From Carettochelys insculpta (lineage: Eukaryota > Chordata > Testudines > Carettochelyidae), in contig NC_134152.1 in NCBI RefSeq assembly GCF_033958435.1, positions 23,286,001 to 23,350,000 of the forward strand: DNA of 64,000 nt. The letters run 5' to 3'. Position numbers and translations under genes: made by a program. This document shows positions 43,756 through 63,647 of this stretch, in pieces (position 1 is the stretch's first letter; every line of letters begins with the position of its first letter). The notes beneath the pieces were generated by a model. It was not told where the DNA came from, did no database searches, and saw only the letters and a list, made by a program, of their open reading frames with translations.

Positions 43756-45805
43756 TGTCAGCTAACTGCAATTTTGGAACCTTAAGAACAGTGCTTCCAA
43801 CATTGAGTTTATGGTATTTAAGTGAAGAGAGTCACATGGTAATATCAAACTGCCTTAAATGTATCTCATACACTAGACAGCCTTAGATGTATTACAATAG
43901 TATCACAAGAAGAGTAAAACACTTCCTTTGAGTATCCCTACCCCCTGTGTAAAGTTAAATCTTACTGGCAGCAGATCATAGATTGTTCCTGGGCAAGTCC
44001 AGGTGTAACTTTTATATCCATAGGTAGCTTCAGCTCACTTTTGCAGACACACACGTATCTGGACAGTGCCCAGTGGCAGTCTGAGCAGGAAGTTTGGAGG
44101 TTTTCCAGTTGGACATTGGTCAGGCATTACTAATTTCAGATGTGAAGTGCATTGTGAAATCTGCCTCAGAGTGGCCCATCAAAAGGGGGCTTCCTAGCTC
44201 CAACAGGGCAGGGGAAGGACAGGACTTTTCCATCTACTGGATCACTGCTTGGGCTGAGAAACCACACACATCCAGCTCTGGATACTGTACTTGCCCCAAG
44301 ACACAGCCCCGGGCTCAAGAGCAGCCTGAGTTTCCTGCAGCTGAGAGTAGGGGCAAGGGCTGCAGGGCTAGCTGCAGCTGTGTGGAGAAAGCAAGTGTTG
44401 TTCTTCCTAAACCAGTAAGGACTGGTAGCAAGCAGTCCCTAACTCAGTCCAGCTCTGAAGTGAGCATAGCAATCCCTTAACCTCCCCCGTTTCTTTTTTG
44501 GTCAGGACCCCACAAGTTACAATACAACATTTCAGATTTAACACACCTGAAAACATGAGATTCACCAGTTTTCAAGTCCAGTGGCAGTGAACATAATGGC
44601 ATAATAGGCCATGAAGTTGATACGGCCTTGGCACAGGAACAAACAAAATCAGAGACTGAAAACATACTGGCCTAATGGTTAGGGCAGGCACCTTGGATGT
44701 AGGAGATGCAGGGACTTAAAATTGGTAGCTCCCACAATCCTCAGACACTGGAGTCATCATAATGCAGTACATTGAAAAGCTCCAAAATGAGAGATTAAGA
44801 CTCCAGTACAGATTAGGTTATACCTCCTCCTACTGTGCAGGGACTAGTCACTCTTGGTTCGTGAGCAGTCATGTTTTGCTTTAGTACATGTCAGGGATAT
44901 GTCAAATACAGGACCTAAGTAAAATTTGTCCATATAAAACCATCAAGGTTCTACAAAAATATAAGCATTAAAATTACTTGCAGCCCTCCAGGAAATTAAC
45001 GTTCCAAGGGTCAGGTAAGAAAGGTGCAGTGCTGGCTCACTCTTAGGAACCTTCCTCCTTAGTCTGTCTGGTTTATTGTTTATAATGCTCCTGGCATCAA
45101 AGTACAGCTACTGATCACTCCTACTTTTTATCAGACAGGAATAATTAAGTATATAGCAGGAGAACTGAAAGCTGCTGCAACAAGGTAATGAAGAGCAGAG
45201 AAGGAGACAGGGTAGACAGCAGTGGTCACAACCAGGGACGGTGTCCTCCCATTAAAGGATGCTAAATGTGACAAAGGAATGATAAAAGCTATCCTTGATT
45301 TTTGTGCACACCTCCCATTCAGCAGTGAGATAAACGGAGGCAGTAGTTACAGAGTTATACTCCAGCCTACAAAACAAATTCAGGCCTCTTTCCACAGGAA
45401 TTTGAAACCATGATCTGAAGGGTAAGATGGCTGTCCCATATTAAAAGCTGCAGTTTTCAAATCACTGAAGCTTTAAATTTGCAACCACTGAGAGCTAGAG
45501 AGACTAGTAGCTGCTGAAATACAGATCAATGCAAAGTAGTAAGACAAATGCAATTTTATTTGAAAGGTCAAAATGTTGCATCCTACAAACAGTAAGAAAC
45601 TGTCATGGCTAGTTCTCTGGTCACTACCCCAAGAACAGTTTTCTTTATCCCTAATTCCATAACATCCAGCAAACTCATTTGTGATCAAGACCATGTACTT
45701 ACATATTTGTGAAAGACAGCTACTTGTAAGCCACTCTGCTGTAACTAGCAGCACAGACTTCCGCAATATAGTTTTAAGAACATCTAGACAAAAATTCAAG
45801 CATGA
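43756..45805. other. DAGLB-RAC1 intergenic stretch
   Basis: No gene was recognised on either strand. The only structured item is a decayed tRNA-like head at about 44660-44745. Short frames, including 44094-44480, show no domain. Confidence 0.6.
44660..44745 (+). repeat. Decayed tRNA-derived SINE head
   Basis: TGGCCTAATGG at 44668-44678 fits a polymerase III A box, followed by TTAGGGCAGGCACCTTGGAT. The B box is not recognisable, so this is not a tRNA gene. Confidence 0.4.
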
Positions 45806-45809
45806 ACAA

Positions 45810-47303
45810 TGATGTGGTTCAAGAATTTATTAAGTCGTACATGCAAAACATACTGCTAACAGCATGAGCAAAAGATCAATGTAAAAACGTCACAATTTTG
45901 TAACTTGATTTTTAAATTTTGTTCTAGTGGTTGAAAGGGTTTAACATTGTATTCTTGCCAGTGTTTCGGATGTACAGAACATTGTTAGCACTAAGTTACT
46001 GAACCTCACAGACCCAAGTTACCATTACCAGATAAATCAAGGTGATGCACACGTTGGTGAGCTAAAGCAACAATTGTCTGCATTAAGTAATGTTAGTGTT
46101 GGGATATCTGGCAAAGTGATGTTTGACAAGGATCGTAGTTTAAAGTCTAAAATATCAAAATTACTAAAACTTGTAAAGCTGTTTCACATGATTTTTACAC
46201 CTAATCACTAAAAGACTAAAGAAAGCCCCTCAGAAAGCATGTAATTTACTGGGTCAGAAGTAACAGGAAAATAAGGATAGGCTTACACTTCCTAATCTAC
46301 AAAAAAAACCCACAAAACGCTAATATATCAGAATGGTTTCAAAATACAAGTCATATTGTTCAATAAGAAGAAATTCTACAAGAAAAGCATTACTAAATAT
46401 AACATCTCTGGGAATGACCAGTTCAAAGTTGTTCTATGAATGCCCTACTCGAAAATAAATTCAAAAAAAAACTTACCTATAAACACCAATGTATCTTTCT
46501 TCACTTCTGCATATTTTGTGACAAGTTAATTTTACTGTTATGGTTTTACCTGTGACAAAAATCTATTCAACTTAACCACTCAGTTGACAATGTAGTGTAA
46601 ATTGGTCTGTACAATGTCAAAATACTGTCTGGCAATTTCACTTGATCAAAACCAGATGTGTTTCACTTACCCATCACTATACAACGCGGTCAAGAGGAGT
46701 ACACTTCAGTATGGCTATTTTTAAATCACAGCAGCAAGAACTGCATTGTAACTGAGCCCTTACTAGGGATAAAGTATTTTATTGTGATTCCAAGGTTGTC
46801 AGAGTCAATTATCTTCATCATTTAGGAATGATATAAAATGCTGCACAACCACCATTGGTGGAGAAATTGCTTAATTCATTAGACTGCAACATTTTCCTAA
46901 GGATACCGTACTGTTACACATCTGTGAAAAACTAGAGTTTTGCATTTCCTACAGACATTAGTCTTCATAAAGACAAAAGTCTTTAAATAGTTTGGTGCTT
47001 AGTGTTTATAGCACAACAATGCAACTTAATTCAGTAGATAGTTTGGCAACACAATGTGAGCAAGAATAGGACTTTAAAAATAAGGCTTTACATAGGGTTG
47101 CAATTTTTTAGGATTTCACTTTTAGTAGGATTTGAAAAGCATCTCATACATTAAACAAATTAAACCATGAAATTGTTGATGGATTCAAAAATTTTAAGGA
47201 AGAGAACTAATTTATAACAGGAGAACTTGGCATTGGATGTGACTGCTCCCTTGTTCTGAGCAAAGCACACAAGGTTCAGAGTGGGGGTGGGGCAGGGTAA
47301 CAT
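45810..47303 (-). other. RAC1: RAC1 3' UTR with proximal and distal poly(A) signals
   Basis: On the minus strand AATAAA lies at 46778-46783 (about 520 bases after the stop) and at 45826-45831 (about 1.47 kb). From memory, mammalian RAC1 also makes shorter and longer messages with a 3' UTR of about 1.5 kb, so both may be used. Confidence 0.7.
45826..45831 (-). terminator. Distal RAC1 poly(A) signal AATAAA
   Basis: TTTATT on + reads AATAAA on the gene strand. A proximal alternative lies at 46778-46783. Confidence 0.65.
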
Positions 47304-54423
<7,120 letters not shown>

Positions 54424-55131
54424 TCATGGCTAAGCGCTCTTTGTCACATGCAAGGGAGCATAAACACCCCTTCAATAGAAAAGTTTAATTTTGTCACTTA
54501 AAGGGAGATAAAGCCAAAATGTGAACAGTAAGTGCTCAATGTTCTGTGACCATAGCTTTCCAAGAGTAAATAAACCAGACAGATGATAAGCTCCTCAATG
54601 TCAGACAGATCCAAACAATAGGCACAGTCTAAGTTACAAGACTGGATTTTGCTAAAAAGTTTGTGTCTTAACCAGACAGCTTTTACTGGTCATTTGACCA
54701 GTTTCACTCACTGAACATTACTGTGATAACTACCATTAGCACAACACCAAATTTGTAAAATTGAAGGCCTATAGCACCATCTCCCTTCATAAAACTAAAA
54801 GGTTTGTTATAGCTTCTTGACACCAGTTAACTTTTAAGACACTACTGCTAATTTCTTATCAAAATGTCATTTTACAGCAGCTGGAGAAAAAGCCCTCATA
54901 CGCCAGAATGAGATCCTGTGCATGATAGCACTTCTTCAGAAACCCAGACATCTCATAGAAAAATCAATTAACCTAATACTATCCTAACACTGAATCCAGG
55001 TTATCACTAAGATTTTCCCATAAAAATCTCCAAACTTCAGATAAGTTTGGGAAAACCTATGCTCTGGGTTTCTTTGAAAGCCTGATAGCCAGGCCTCCTT
55101 CTCCACAATATTACCTAAACTAAAATATTAC

Positions 55132-55376
55132 ATCTATGTCTATACTAGACAGAAGTCAACTGCTGATATGCAATTGCAGCTAAGCCAATTGCATAGCTAA
55201 AATCAATTTATCCACGGTTGAGCGTTTCTCTCTTCAACCTTCCTTATTCCTCACCTCTTGCAAGGAGTACAGGGGTTGACTGACGCCCGGGAGCGTCATT
55301 TTGTGGATGTGTGAAATGAAACCCTGGAAGATCAACCCTGAGGAAGTCAGTCTTCCGCAGTAGTGTGGCTGTAGCC
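55132..55376. mobile_element. MITE, GGAGTACAGGGGTTG family, diverged
   Basis: ATCTATGTCTATACTAG starts the copy and GTGTGGCTGTAGCC ends it, followed by TAA. The interior shares ATTGCATAGCTA and GGAGTACAGGGGTTGAC with the copy at 50129-50424 in the same orientation. Confidence 0.62.
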
Positions 55377-56276
55377 TAAGCAAGAGAGCTGGTCTTTGTT
55401 AAATTTCTATAAACAAGGATTGGGATAATTATATTTGACTGTACAACTTTTTTCTGAGAGAAATGAATACATCAATTCCTAAAAATTGGGTTTCTAATGC
55501 TTAAGAGCTCTTCTATTCCTGATAACTTGTCCATCATTTGGAGAAGATGATGTCACAATCAGTGCTGCAGAGAAGATAATCAATGCCATGGAGGATTATG
55601 TTCTTCTTGATGGTTTCTCCTTACTTGGGAGGAATGAAATTCTATACAAAAGGCAAAGTATTTTCATGCAGGTGTTTTATCACCATACACTGATTGCCCA
55701 AGATATATTAATGAGCAGCATTTTAATCCTTGCTGTGCCTACAAATACAAACTTCCATCAGTATTATGCTCTCCACACCTGCTTGTCCCCTGCCCTCACA
55801 GATCTTGAATTACCACAAACAGCTGATTTGTGGTGTTCCAGCTCTGCGAGGGAGGGGGAGAAGTAAGAAATGCAGCGCCCCAGTCCACAAGAGGTGCATG
55901 GAGGAGAGAGGCAAATGAGGATCCAAGGGCCACAAGTGGAGCTGCCGTAGGCTGCCTGTCAGCTGCAGGTTGCCCACCACTGTTCTAAAGCATTCTGAGT
56001 TTATGCCCATTCTATCAACATCAATATTGTTGCCTGGTTTGTGGAAGCATCTAGTTCATTTAATGTAGTTTTCCTTTTTTCTTTCGCAGGGTAAACATAC
56101 CTTGTTTGAAATATTTTTATGAACTTTGGAACAGTCCACACCGACTCTTGCTACTCGCCATCTCTACTGATTCAACAATGAAAGCAGGTTAGGTTAGACC
56201 CCGTGCTTTTGCCAGAGCTAGAAGTTATAGTGTACATCACAACTCTGCCTGAAACAATTTCCTCCAAAAACTTTTA

Positions 56277-56500
56277 GGGATTGTCTATACTAAGCAGAAG
56301 ATTGACTCTTCTGGAGCTCAGTTTTGCGCACATGGTGAAGACGCAGCAAAAAATTAGTCTCTCTGGGGTTGGCAGTCGACCCCTGTACTCCATGCTATTG
56401 TGTGAAATAAGGGAGGCCAATGTGAGCATATAGAGACTAAGTCTTCAATAGGGAACTATGTCAATTCCGATACGTCAGTTCTAGCTACGCAATAATACTT
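56277..56500. mobile_element. MITE fragment, same family as 50129, inverted
   Basis: After TTA it starts GGGATTGTCTATACTAAG. The interior carries GTCGACCCCTGTACTCC, the complement of the family word. The far end is lost near 56500. Confidence 0.55.
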
Positions 56501-56913
56501 TGATAGCTTGACAAACTATTCAATACTTCTCAGTGACTGATGAAACTAGACTCTTCAGAGAGGCCATTGTGATTTCCCCATACTAGAACTGTTGTGGGGA
56601 ACAATGTATGTAAAGTGAATTTAAGACGAAAATCACTACGTTCTAAATATTGTAAACATTTGTACAGCGTTCCCAGATAGTTGGAAGTAGAGAGACATGC
56701 ACTGAAAACCAGAGGTCATTGTATTACTTTAATATCATTACGCCTATTGAGTATTTTTAGATTTCCATACGTGTAAGAGTCTCATAGTCCAGTATAACAA
56801 CACTGTCAAATGGGATATTGTGAAGAGTATGTAGAGACCTGGGCCTTTCAACGTGCCTGAGAACAGGAACAGAATGGACCCAGATTATAAATAAAGCAAA
56901 GCTTTAAATGCTA

Positions 56914-57273
56914 AGTCTAGACCTACACTACACCAATCTGTCAACAGAAGATACCATCAGAAGATATCTTCCGACAAAACTTATGTCAATAGACTGAGGC
57001 CACACACAAAAGCGACTGCTTGGCCGCTCTCTCGACAAAACAGCAAACTGGAAGCACAGCAGACAAGGCTGTTGACAGAGGGGCCCCTGGAGCATCCACG
57101 CAACTTTTTATCAACAGATTCTATCGAGAAAAACACTCTCTGCCTCATGGGGATGAGGTGATAGGCTGCTGACAAAAGTGCTAAGTTCTGTTGACAGTAT
57201 GTCAACAGAATGCATTTTGAGTGTGTATGCTACACCAGTTTTGTTGACAAAACCGTCTAGTGCAGATGTGGCC
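56914..57273. mobile_element. MITE, CTGTCGACAG/CTGTTGACAG family
   Basis: It begins GTCTAGACCTACACTACACC after TAA and ends CTAGTGCAGATGTGGCC before TAG. Repeated ctgttgacag, gacaaaac and tcaacaga words in both orientations match the copy at 9928-10309. Confidence 0.7.
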
Positions 57274-58000
57274 TAGATGTCCTGGGTCAACAACATCCCT
57301 TATTCTACAGAAGGCTTCCTTAGGACTAGAAGAAAATACTGTTTTAAGATTCAACAGCATGTTTTACCTCATGCCCCATTCTCAACAGATCCCATAAGAC
57401 ATCAATAGGTATAAAAAATTTGAATATAAAATTTAAGATAACTGATTTGATAAATGTTGAAAGGAGTATTCCATTAAATATTTGCAACAGTGAATGAAGC
57501 GCAACTTTCCATTCTCACATCTTCCCCTCCACCTCACTATGAATTTGGAATGGTGAATTGTTGTCGGTTACTTAGATCATCCCAGAAAGGTGGTGCTGAA
57601 AGACTTCATTCCAGGCTTAAAAGAATTAAAAGACATTCCTGGTGCTATAAAGCTACATTACAATCAGGCACAGTCATTAAATCAACAAGAAAAAACAAGT
57701 TCAACAGTCTGGTGTTTCTGACGTGTTCCATTCTAGGTTTCCTGCCTTGATAGCCTCTTGGCTTTCCGCCCTGTGAATCAGATTTGTATGGTTACCAATC
57801 TCAGGAAGAAATCTCTATACCTGTCTTTGTTCTGGTAACCTACACTACATCTATTCCTCACCTGCTATTTTAATATTATGTTAATACACTTCATTTCAAA
57901 AGTGCTTCAAGAAGAGGAAACTTCTAGGGAAGAGCTGTTAGCATACAGTGAGGGGCAAACCCTTACACATTTCAACTTTAATTTAATCTATATTAATCCG

Positions 58001-58134
58001 TCCCTAGAGGTTTTTAAAGTCCTGGCTTGACAAGGTCCTGGCTGGGATGACTTAGTTGGGGCTGATCCTGCTTGAAGAAGGGGGCTGGACTAGATGACTT
58101 CCTGAGGTCCCTTCCAGCCCTATGATTCTATGAA
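58001..58134 (+). mobile_element. CR1 LINE 3' end
   Basis: TCCCTAGAGGTTTTTAAAGT, ACTAGATGACTTCCTGAGGT, CCCTTCCAGCCC and the terminal ATTCTATG are the typical CR1 3' UTR and end. It is truncated at the 5' side, as usual for CR1. Confidence 0.88.
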
Positions 58135-58747
58135 TAGAATGACTAATTGAGGGAAATCTCTAGCAACTATTTAACCACAGCTCTGGCCTTCCAATTCAAC
58201 AAACAGAAGTTAGTAATATCAGGAAATATAGTCAGTAAATCATGAAAAGTTTGAAATTACTTTGAGAGAACACAGGCAGGTGGGTTAAGGTTAGGCTTCA
58301 CAGCCTTCCACAAAACATATTACCCCAAGTTTCCCAAGACTCCATTAAACCCCTATTTGTTTCCAGGTGCAATTCAAGGTGTTGACTGATCTATAATACT
58401 TCACGTGGTTTGTATCCTGGAAAGCTAAGGACATTTTTCTTTGGCCATATCTATATATCTAGTTTCTGGAAGTCTTACACAACACTAGATCCAATTTAAG
58501 CAGGGTTAGATGGCACTATGGTAAAAATGCTGGTTGATAATCTACAATAATATTCACTGCAATTTTAAAACTACTGGATCTGCACAGGCAGCGATATGAC
58601 AGTTGGAGGTTTTGCAGTTGAGAACACAGCACTTGTTTGCAACCATGGCAATGGAGGCCAACTGAGGCACTTAAATGTCCTGGAAGTGGTAGAATCCTCC
58701 TAGAACAGCTTTTGGAATTTATTCCTCCCACTAGTCCACCTGAAGCA

Positions 58748-58960
58748 GAGCAACAAAGGGTCCTGTGGCACCTTATAGACTAACAGAAAAGTTTTGAGCA
58801 CGAGCTTTCTTGAGCACAGACTCACTTCATCAGATGCATCTGATGAAGTGAGTCTGTGCTCAAGAAAGCTCGTGCTCAAAACTTTTCTGTTAGTCTATAA
58901 GGTGCCACAGGATGCTTCGTTGCTGTTACAGATCCAGACTAACATGGCTACCCGTCCAAT
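58748..58960. repeat. Perfect 150-bp palindrome in a dispersed repeat
   Basis: Bases 58762-58836 are the exact reverse complement of 58837-58911, with no spacer (centre GATG|CATC). With three mismatches the arms extend to 58749 and 58924. The right arm is the usual sense copy of a turtle repeat (GCATCTGATGAAGTGAGTCT, GTTAGTCTATAAGGTGCCAC) and continues into CAGACTAACATGGCTACCC; the left arm is the same sequence inverted. Confidence 0.92.
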
Positions 58961-59767
58961 ACCTGAAGCAGAGTATGACTCTTCTCTTTTCTCAGACTTC
59001 ATGTGGTTTAAAATAGTACAGGAAACTTTCAGATCATTGACATTGGTCAAAAAGCTATGTAGCATTAAAACAGGAGAAAAAAACCTGGAAACACTACAAA
59101 AGGAGTTTATTTCAAACAATCAAGCATTCTATTCTAGTTGTTCTGAAAAACAAACTTCTTTCCCAAAAGACGCTATTGAACAGCCTCAGAAATCTACCGA
59201 ATTTTAACTTTTAAATTCCTAAGTGTGGTGTAACACCACCTCCCCAAATTCCAGTCCCTCTCCCTCACAACCTCTCTAAGTGGTTCCAAAGTTGACAGAT
59301 TGCTATGGGAAAGACTGAAGTAGTCAACATAATGAAAGTTCAATACCCACAATGCTACAGGAATGCTTCAATACCAGAAACAATTTAGAAATATTTGCAC
59401 TAAACCAGAACAAGCCCACTGTCTGTTTTAAAGGGATATTTCCACGTTAATTTTCTTTTAAATGTCCTTTGTTCTGTTGATACCTTAGATAAACTGAATG
59501 GGTTATTTCTCACTATTTACTTACTTCACTGAGCTTAGACAATAAGCTAGGACTGGCTTTCATGCACTAGAACAATGCTATCATATTGATTTAAATCCAA
59601 GCAAAAAACTGATTATTTTTAAAGTTCACAAGTTTCTACTAGCTGTTTTTAAAAATCTTTTGTCTAAGGTTTTGTTTATACTCTGTAGCTTTTAGTGAGA
59701 TGAGGTGGGGAGGTTGAGAAAAGTCTTCACCAGCTCTTTTGCACAAGCACAAGCAATTTTTTTTTTT

Positions 59768-59786
59768 GGGGGGGGGGGGGGGGGGG
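59768..59786. repeat. T-run followed by a G-run of 19
   Basis: A T-tract of about 11 leads directly into 19 consecutive G on + (C-rich on the RAC1 sense strand). A C-run of 16 follows at 59946-59961. Confidence 0.9.
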
Positions 59787-59869
59787 CGCGGAGGTTTTTT
59801 GGTGGGGAAGGAGTCAGTTTAACCTCTGAATGACAAGAGATTGTTCAGTTGCCAGTGCAGACACACACA

Positions 59870-60292
59870 GGGCTTATCTACACTACCACCTTCCTTCGAA
59901 GGAAGGATAGTAATTAGGGTGTCGGCAGCACTTCATTCAGCAAATCCCCCCCCCCCCCCCCAGCCCAGGGCGGCACCTCCAAAGTTTTAAACTTTGAAGT
60001 ACCAGCACGCATCCAGCCACAGCTCACCCGCCAGTACTTCGAAGTGCCAGGGCAATGTCGAAGTCCCCTTACTCCTCAAAATTTGAGGAATAAGAGGACT
60101 TTGACGTTCCTCCGGCACTTTGAAGTACCGGTGAGTGAGCCGTGGCTAGACGCGTGCTGGTACTTTGAAGTTGTGGGCGGGGGGGGTTGCTTAATGAAGT
60201 GCTGCCTATGCACAAGAGCACTTCATTAGTAAACTCCCAACACCCTAATTACCATCGTTCCTTCAAAGGAAGGTGGTAGTGTAGACAAACCC
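59870..60292. mobile_element. Palindromic MITE, CTTCGAAG family
   Basis: GGGCTTATCTACACTACCAC with CCTTCCTTCGAAGGAA on the left is answered by the complement GGTGGTAGTGTAGACAAACC at the right. CTTTGAAGTACC, GGCACTTTGAAG and CTTCATTAG words pair across the centre at about 60085. It is 423 bases; the right flank is TTA. Confidence 0.85.
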
Positions 60293-61945
60293 TTAGAGTA
60301 ATACAACATTGTTTATTCTTACCTAAACTGCTCTAGATACTTGAGCAGGAAAAACATTTTTAAGCATAAGAACCGTAAATTTGGGGGCTGCCCCAACTAA
60401 TATTACTAAATTTAAGGGTTAGTAATTTCCACCTGGGAGGTTTTGTTTTGTTTTTTTAAAACAGTTAAGTTATAAACCTCGAAAGACAATTTAAAATAGA
60501 AAAGCTAACCATTAACTATCAAATCAAACCTACAATAGCTTTTATTTATACTAAAATAATCGACTGCCAGTCAGTGAAAATCTGATGTGTGTGTTAAAGA
60601 AAGCAATTTCAACTGCATTCACTAATGGTAAACCACTGATTCACTGTTCCATTTGTAAGTATACATAAAGAATGACAAAAACCCTTAACAGTACAATGAG
60701 AGGCCTCACTGTTTCTGTTGTGCCTAGTAATCAGTTTGCAGAACTGTCCCCTCTCATTAGATGAAACCGCTCAGAATTCCAGAACAATAAGCAGTTACTC
60801 CTCTAACTGAAACATCTAAGCAAGCCCAAAGGAAAGCAAAATACTCTGCTAAAAATAACTTGCACCAATGCTTTTGTAACATTCTCATCTTCTATAAGAA
60901 TTTCTTATAAATAATAAAGTAAGTAGCAGAAGAGTGTTCTCTGTATGCTGTCGCACATTATGTTGCTGTGCTTTTCTAACAAATTGTACGACCAATAAAT
61001 ATAGTTCAGGAATGAAGTCTAAGGCATAAATAATCAGGTACACATATGGTATGTCAAAGACAAAAGTGTCCATAAATGTTGAGATTTAGCAGTACTGATA
61101 ACATATACATTTATATATACTTGTTTTGTTTTTTCTAGCAAAACTTGGGAAAGTATATGTATAAATGAGATATGTGAACAACACACAAATTTCTATTTTA
61201 CATGTAAGCAAATCAGGATCTCCCATTTTAAAATAATTTTTAGATATATTTCTTCTAGATTACCTGACAAGCAGATACTTTAAGAACATCAGCTAGTTAA
61301 ATGTCAAAACACAGGACTATATAACTAGACATGGAAAAATGCAACTATAGATTTAAAGGGCTATCAGAATATTCGTGTCACTTTGAGACAGCTAAGTTCC
61401 TGAAGTACATGCATTAAAAAATGCACGCAAATTTAGTAAGGTCAGACCTTTGTACAAAAGAATATGCAAAATTTAGGCAGATTTACTCCATTTTGATTTT
61501 CAACAAAGGGAGAGAAGAAAAATGAATATTGTGTCAGTGGAATTATACCTATAAAGAACTAGGATATTTTAAAAATGTGTTGTATACTTTTTGTTGAATG
61601 AGCCACCATACACAACATGGTTTCCTTCTATTTAACATTCTGAAGTATTTTTCAAAGGATGGAAAACAGCATTTAAATTTCTTAACAGAAACATTAAGTC
61701 TGGCAAATCCTGTTTAAATACAATTTGCTATGTCAAGCTACTGATTTTTTATAAATGGAAACCATTTGTAAAATGTATAAAAACCTAACCTATTCATTAA
61801 CCATGTCTATTGTACACAGCCACATTTTTAAGTATTGTTATGGTTATTTTGTAAATTAATACTTTTTATAATACTTTTTGTATATAATTTGTTATACTTG
61901 TTTGCTCTTTATTCATCATACTTAATAAAAATAGAAAAAAATTGG

Positions 61946-62190
61946 CTAAGAACATAAGAGCTGACATACTTGGTCAGACCATTGGTCTACCTATCTAGTA
62001 TCCGCTCTTGAACAGTGGCCAGGACATGGGCTTCAAAGACAATGTACAGAATGGAGCAGTTCTGGGGTGATACACTTCTGCCTTCTGGCAGGGGGGAGGC
62101 TGAGGCTGTCCCTGAGCATAGCTTGCATCCCTATGTTGGCTAATAGACTAATCCTTCATGAATTTATTAATAGCTATCTTATTTTTTTTT
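61946..62190 (-). mobile_element. CR1 LINE 3' fragment
   Basis: AAGAACATAAGAGCTGACAT, TTGGTCAGACCATTGGTCTA, AACAGTGGCCAGGAC and CCTTCATGAATTTATTAATA follow the antisense order of a CR1 3' end. Confidence 0.72.
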
Positions 62191-62388
62191 AAGCCCAAGA
62201 GGACGTCATTCTTTCAGAACATTTAATACATAGACAAAATGTTCATGTTAATAAATTTATTTTTAGGCAGAGGACTAAGGTGTTAATCTAAAATTCAAAG
62301 TTAATTTACTCTAATTTTATTAATTTAAGCTAAGTGAAAGAATGATCTGTTAGTATTCCTAACAATATAAATGAATACAGCACTATAA

Positions 62389-62777
62389 GGCTGTGTCTAC
62401 ATGTCAAAGTCATCCAGAAATAAAAGGAGTTATTTTTAAATAACTTTGGCAGGGGCCAAACAACACAAACACTATTTCGAAATAAAACTGAAATAGCAGG
62501 TGCATTATTTTGATTCCTGTAAACCTGATTCCATGAGGAATAGTGTCTATTGCTATTTCGAAATAACACTATTCCATGTCTTAATAGTACCTATTTCAAA
62601 ATAAGCCATAATGAGCTCCAATAGCACTATTTTGAAATAGTGTTATGGACTCAGAAATGATATTCTGAAATAGCTAGATGTTATTCTGAAATGTATTTTG
62701 TGTCTGGACATGTTATTTTGAAATATCAGATTTGGAAACATCTTATTTCGGCCTAGTGGTGCCTTGCAGACGTAGCC
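62389..62777. mobile_element. MITE, ATTTCGAAAT family, TAA target duplication
   Basis: TAA flanks both sides (62386-62388 and 62778-62780). The ends are GGCTGTGTCTACAT and GCAGACGTAGCC. The interior is made of repeated tatttcgaaata-like words. It is 389 bases. Confidence 0.82.
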
Positions 62778-63299
62778 TAAAAGCCTGTCAGGACATCTTT
62801 CTCATGCAGTGTAAGCAGTAAGAGCAAGTTAAGTATCTCACCTCAATTTTGAAATTCAACATTTGTTGCATGTTATTTTAAAAGCTGTTCAAATGTTAAT
62901 GAAAACTAATTATATTCACGTAACATGAAAAAAACATTCAATGACACAGGACTAATCATGATTTTTTCTAGCTGTACTTATGCTCCTCATTCTATCTACA
63001 CAGGGATGCTGTGATGCCAATTATGCTTAGACTACACTGGAATTTTTGTTTCCACCAAAAAAAAAAAATCAAACTGCACAAAACAAGTCTTGTTTTCCAG
63101 CTGGCCTGTGATGCTCTGTGAGCTCTGACATCTAGTAAGAAAAAAATGCTTCCAACATTCTAAGAAGAGCTTCCCATTATAAAGCCTATTCATCACTCAG
63201 CACTAAAATAAATCAAAAGGGCCTATCACATCATATACACCTACTAACATGTTCTTTACAAAGAGAGTCAGCAGCCTTGCATAAACTCTAGCTCAATAA

Positions 63300-63644
63300 G
63301 GCTGTCCACACTTACAAAACACTTCAAATTGGCCATACTAATGGCCAAATCAAAGAATACTAATGAGGTGCTGAAATTAATATTCAGCACCTCATTAGCA
63401 TACTGTCAGCTGCAGCACTTCAAAAGTGATGCAGTTCGCTCACCCACGGCTTGTCTACACAGGTCCTTTTTGAATGGACCCTGCCAGCATCAGAATAAGG
63501 GGATGTCGAGCTGTGGGTAAGCAAACAGCGGCACTTTCGAAGTGCTGAAGCTAACGAACATTCATTTCAGCGCCTCATTAGTATTCTTCGATTTGGCCAT
63601 TAGCATGGCCATGTCAAAGTTTTTTTGAAAGAGCAGACATAGCC
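63300..63644. mobile_element. Palindromic MITE with TAA target duplication
   Basis: TAA occurs at 63297-63299 and 63645-63647. GGCTGTCCACAC starts it and GCAGACATAGCC ends it. CATACTAATGGCCAAATCAA and the following TACTAATGAGGTGCTGAA pair with their complements near 63560-63600. It is 345 bases. Confidence 0.85.
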
Positions 63645-63647
63645 TAA

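Noticed and set aside
44668..44745. tRNA gene
   Set aside because: There is an A-box-like word but no B box and no cloverleaf; it fits a decayed SINE head.
42316..45805. A fourth gene between DAGLB and RAC1
   Set aside because: No splice-bounded coding blocks or recognisable peptides were found on either strand.
58794..59207. 137-codon frame starting in the palindrome
   Set aside because: The N-terminal half is translated repeat and the rest shows no domain; it runs antisense to the RAC1 transcript.
59870..60292. TAA target duplication for this MITE
   Set aside because: The right flank is TTA but the left flank is ACA, so a duplication cannot be claimed for this copy.
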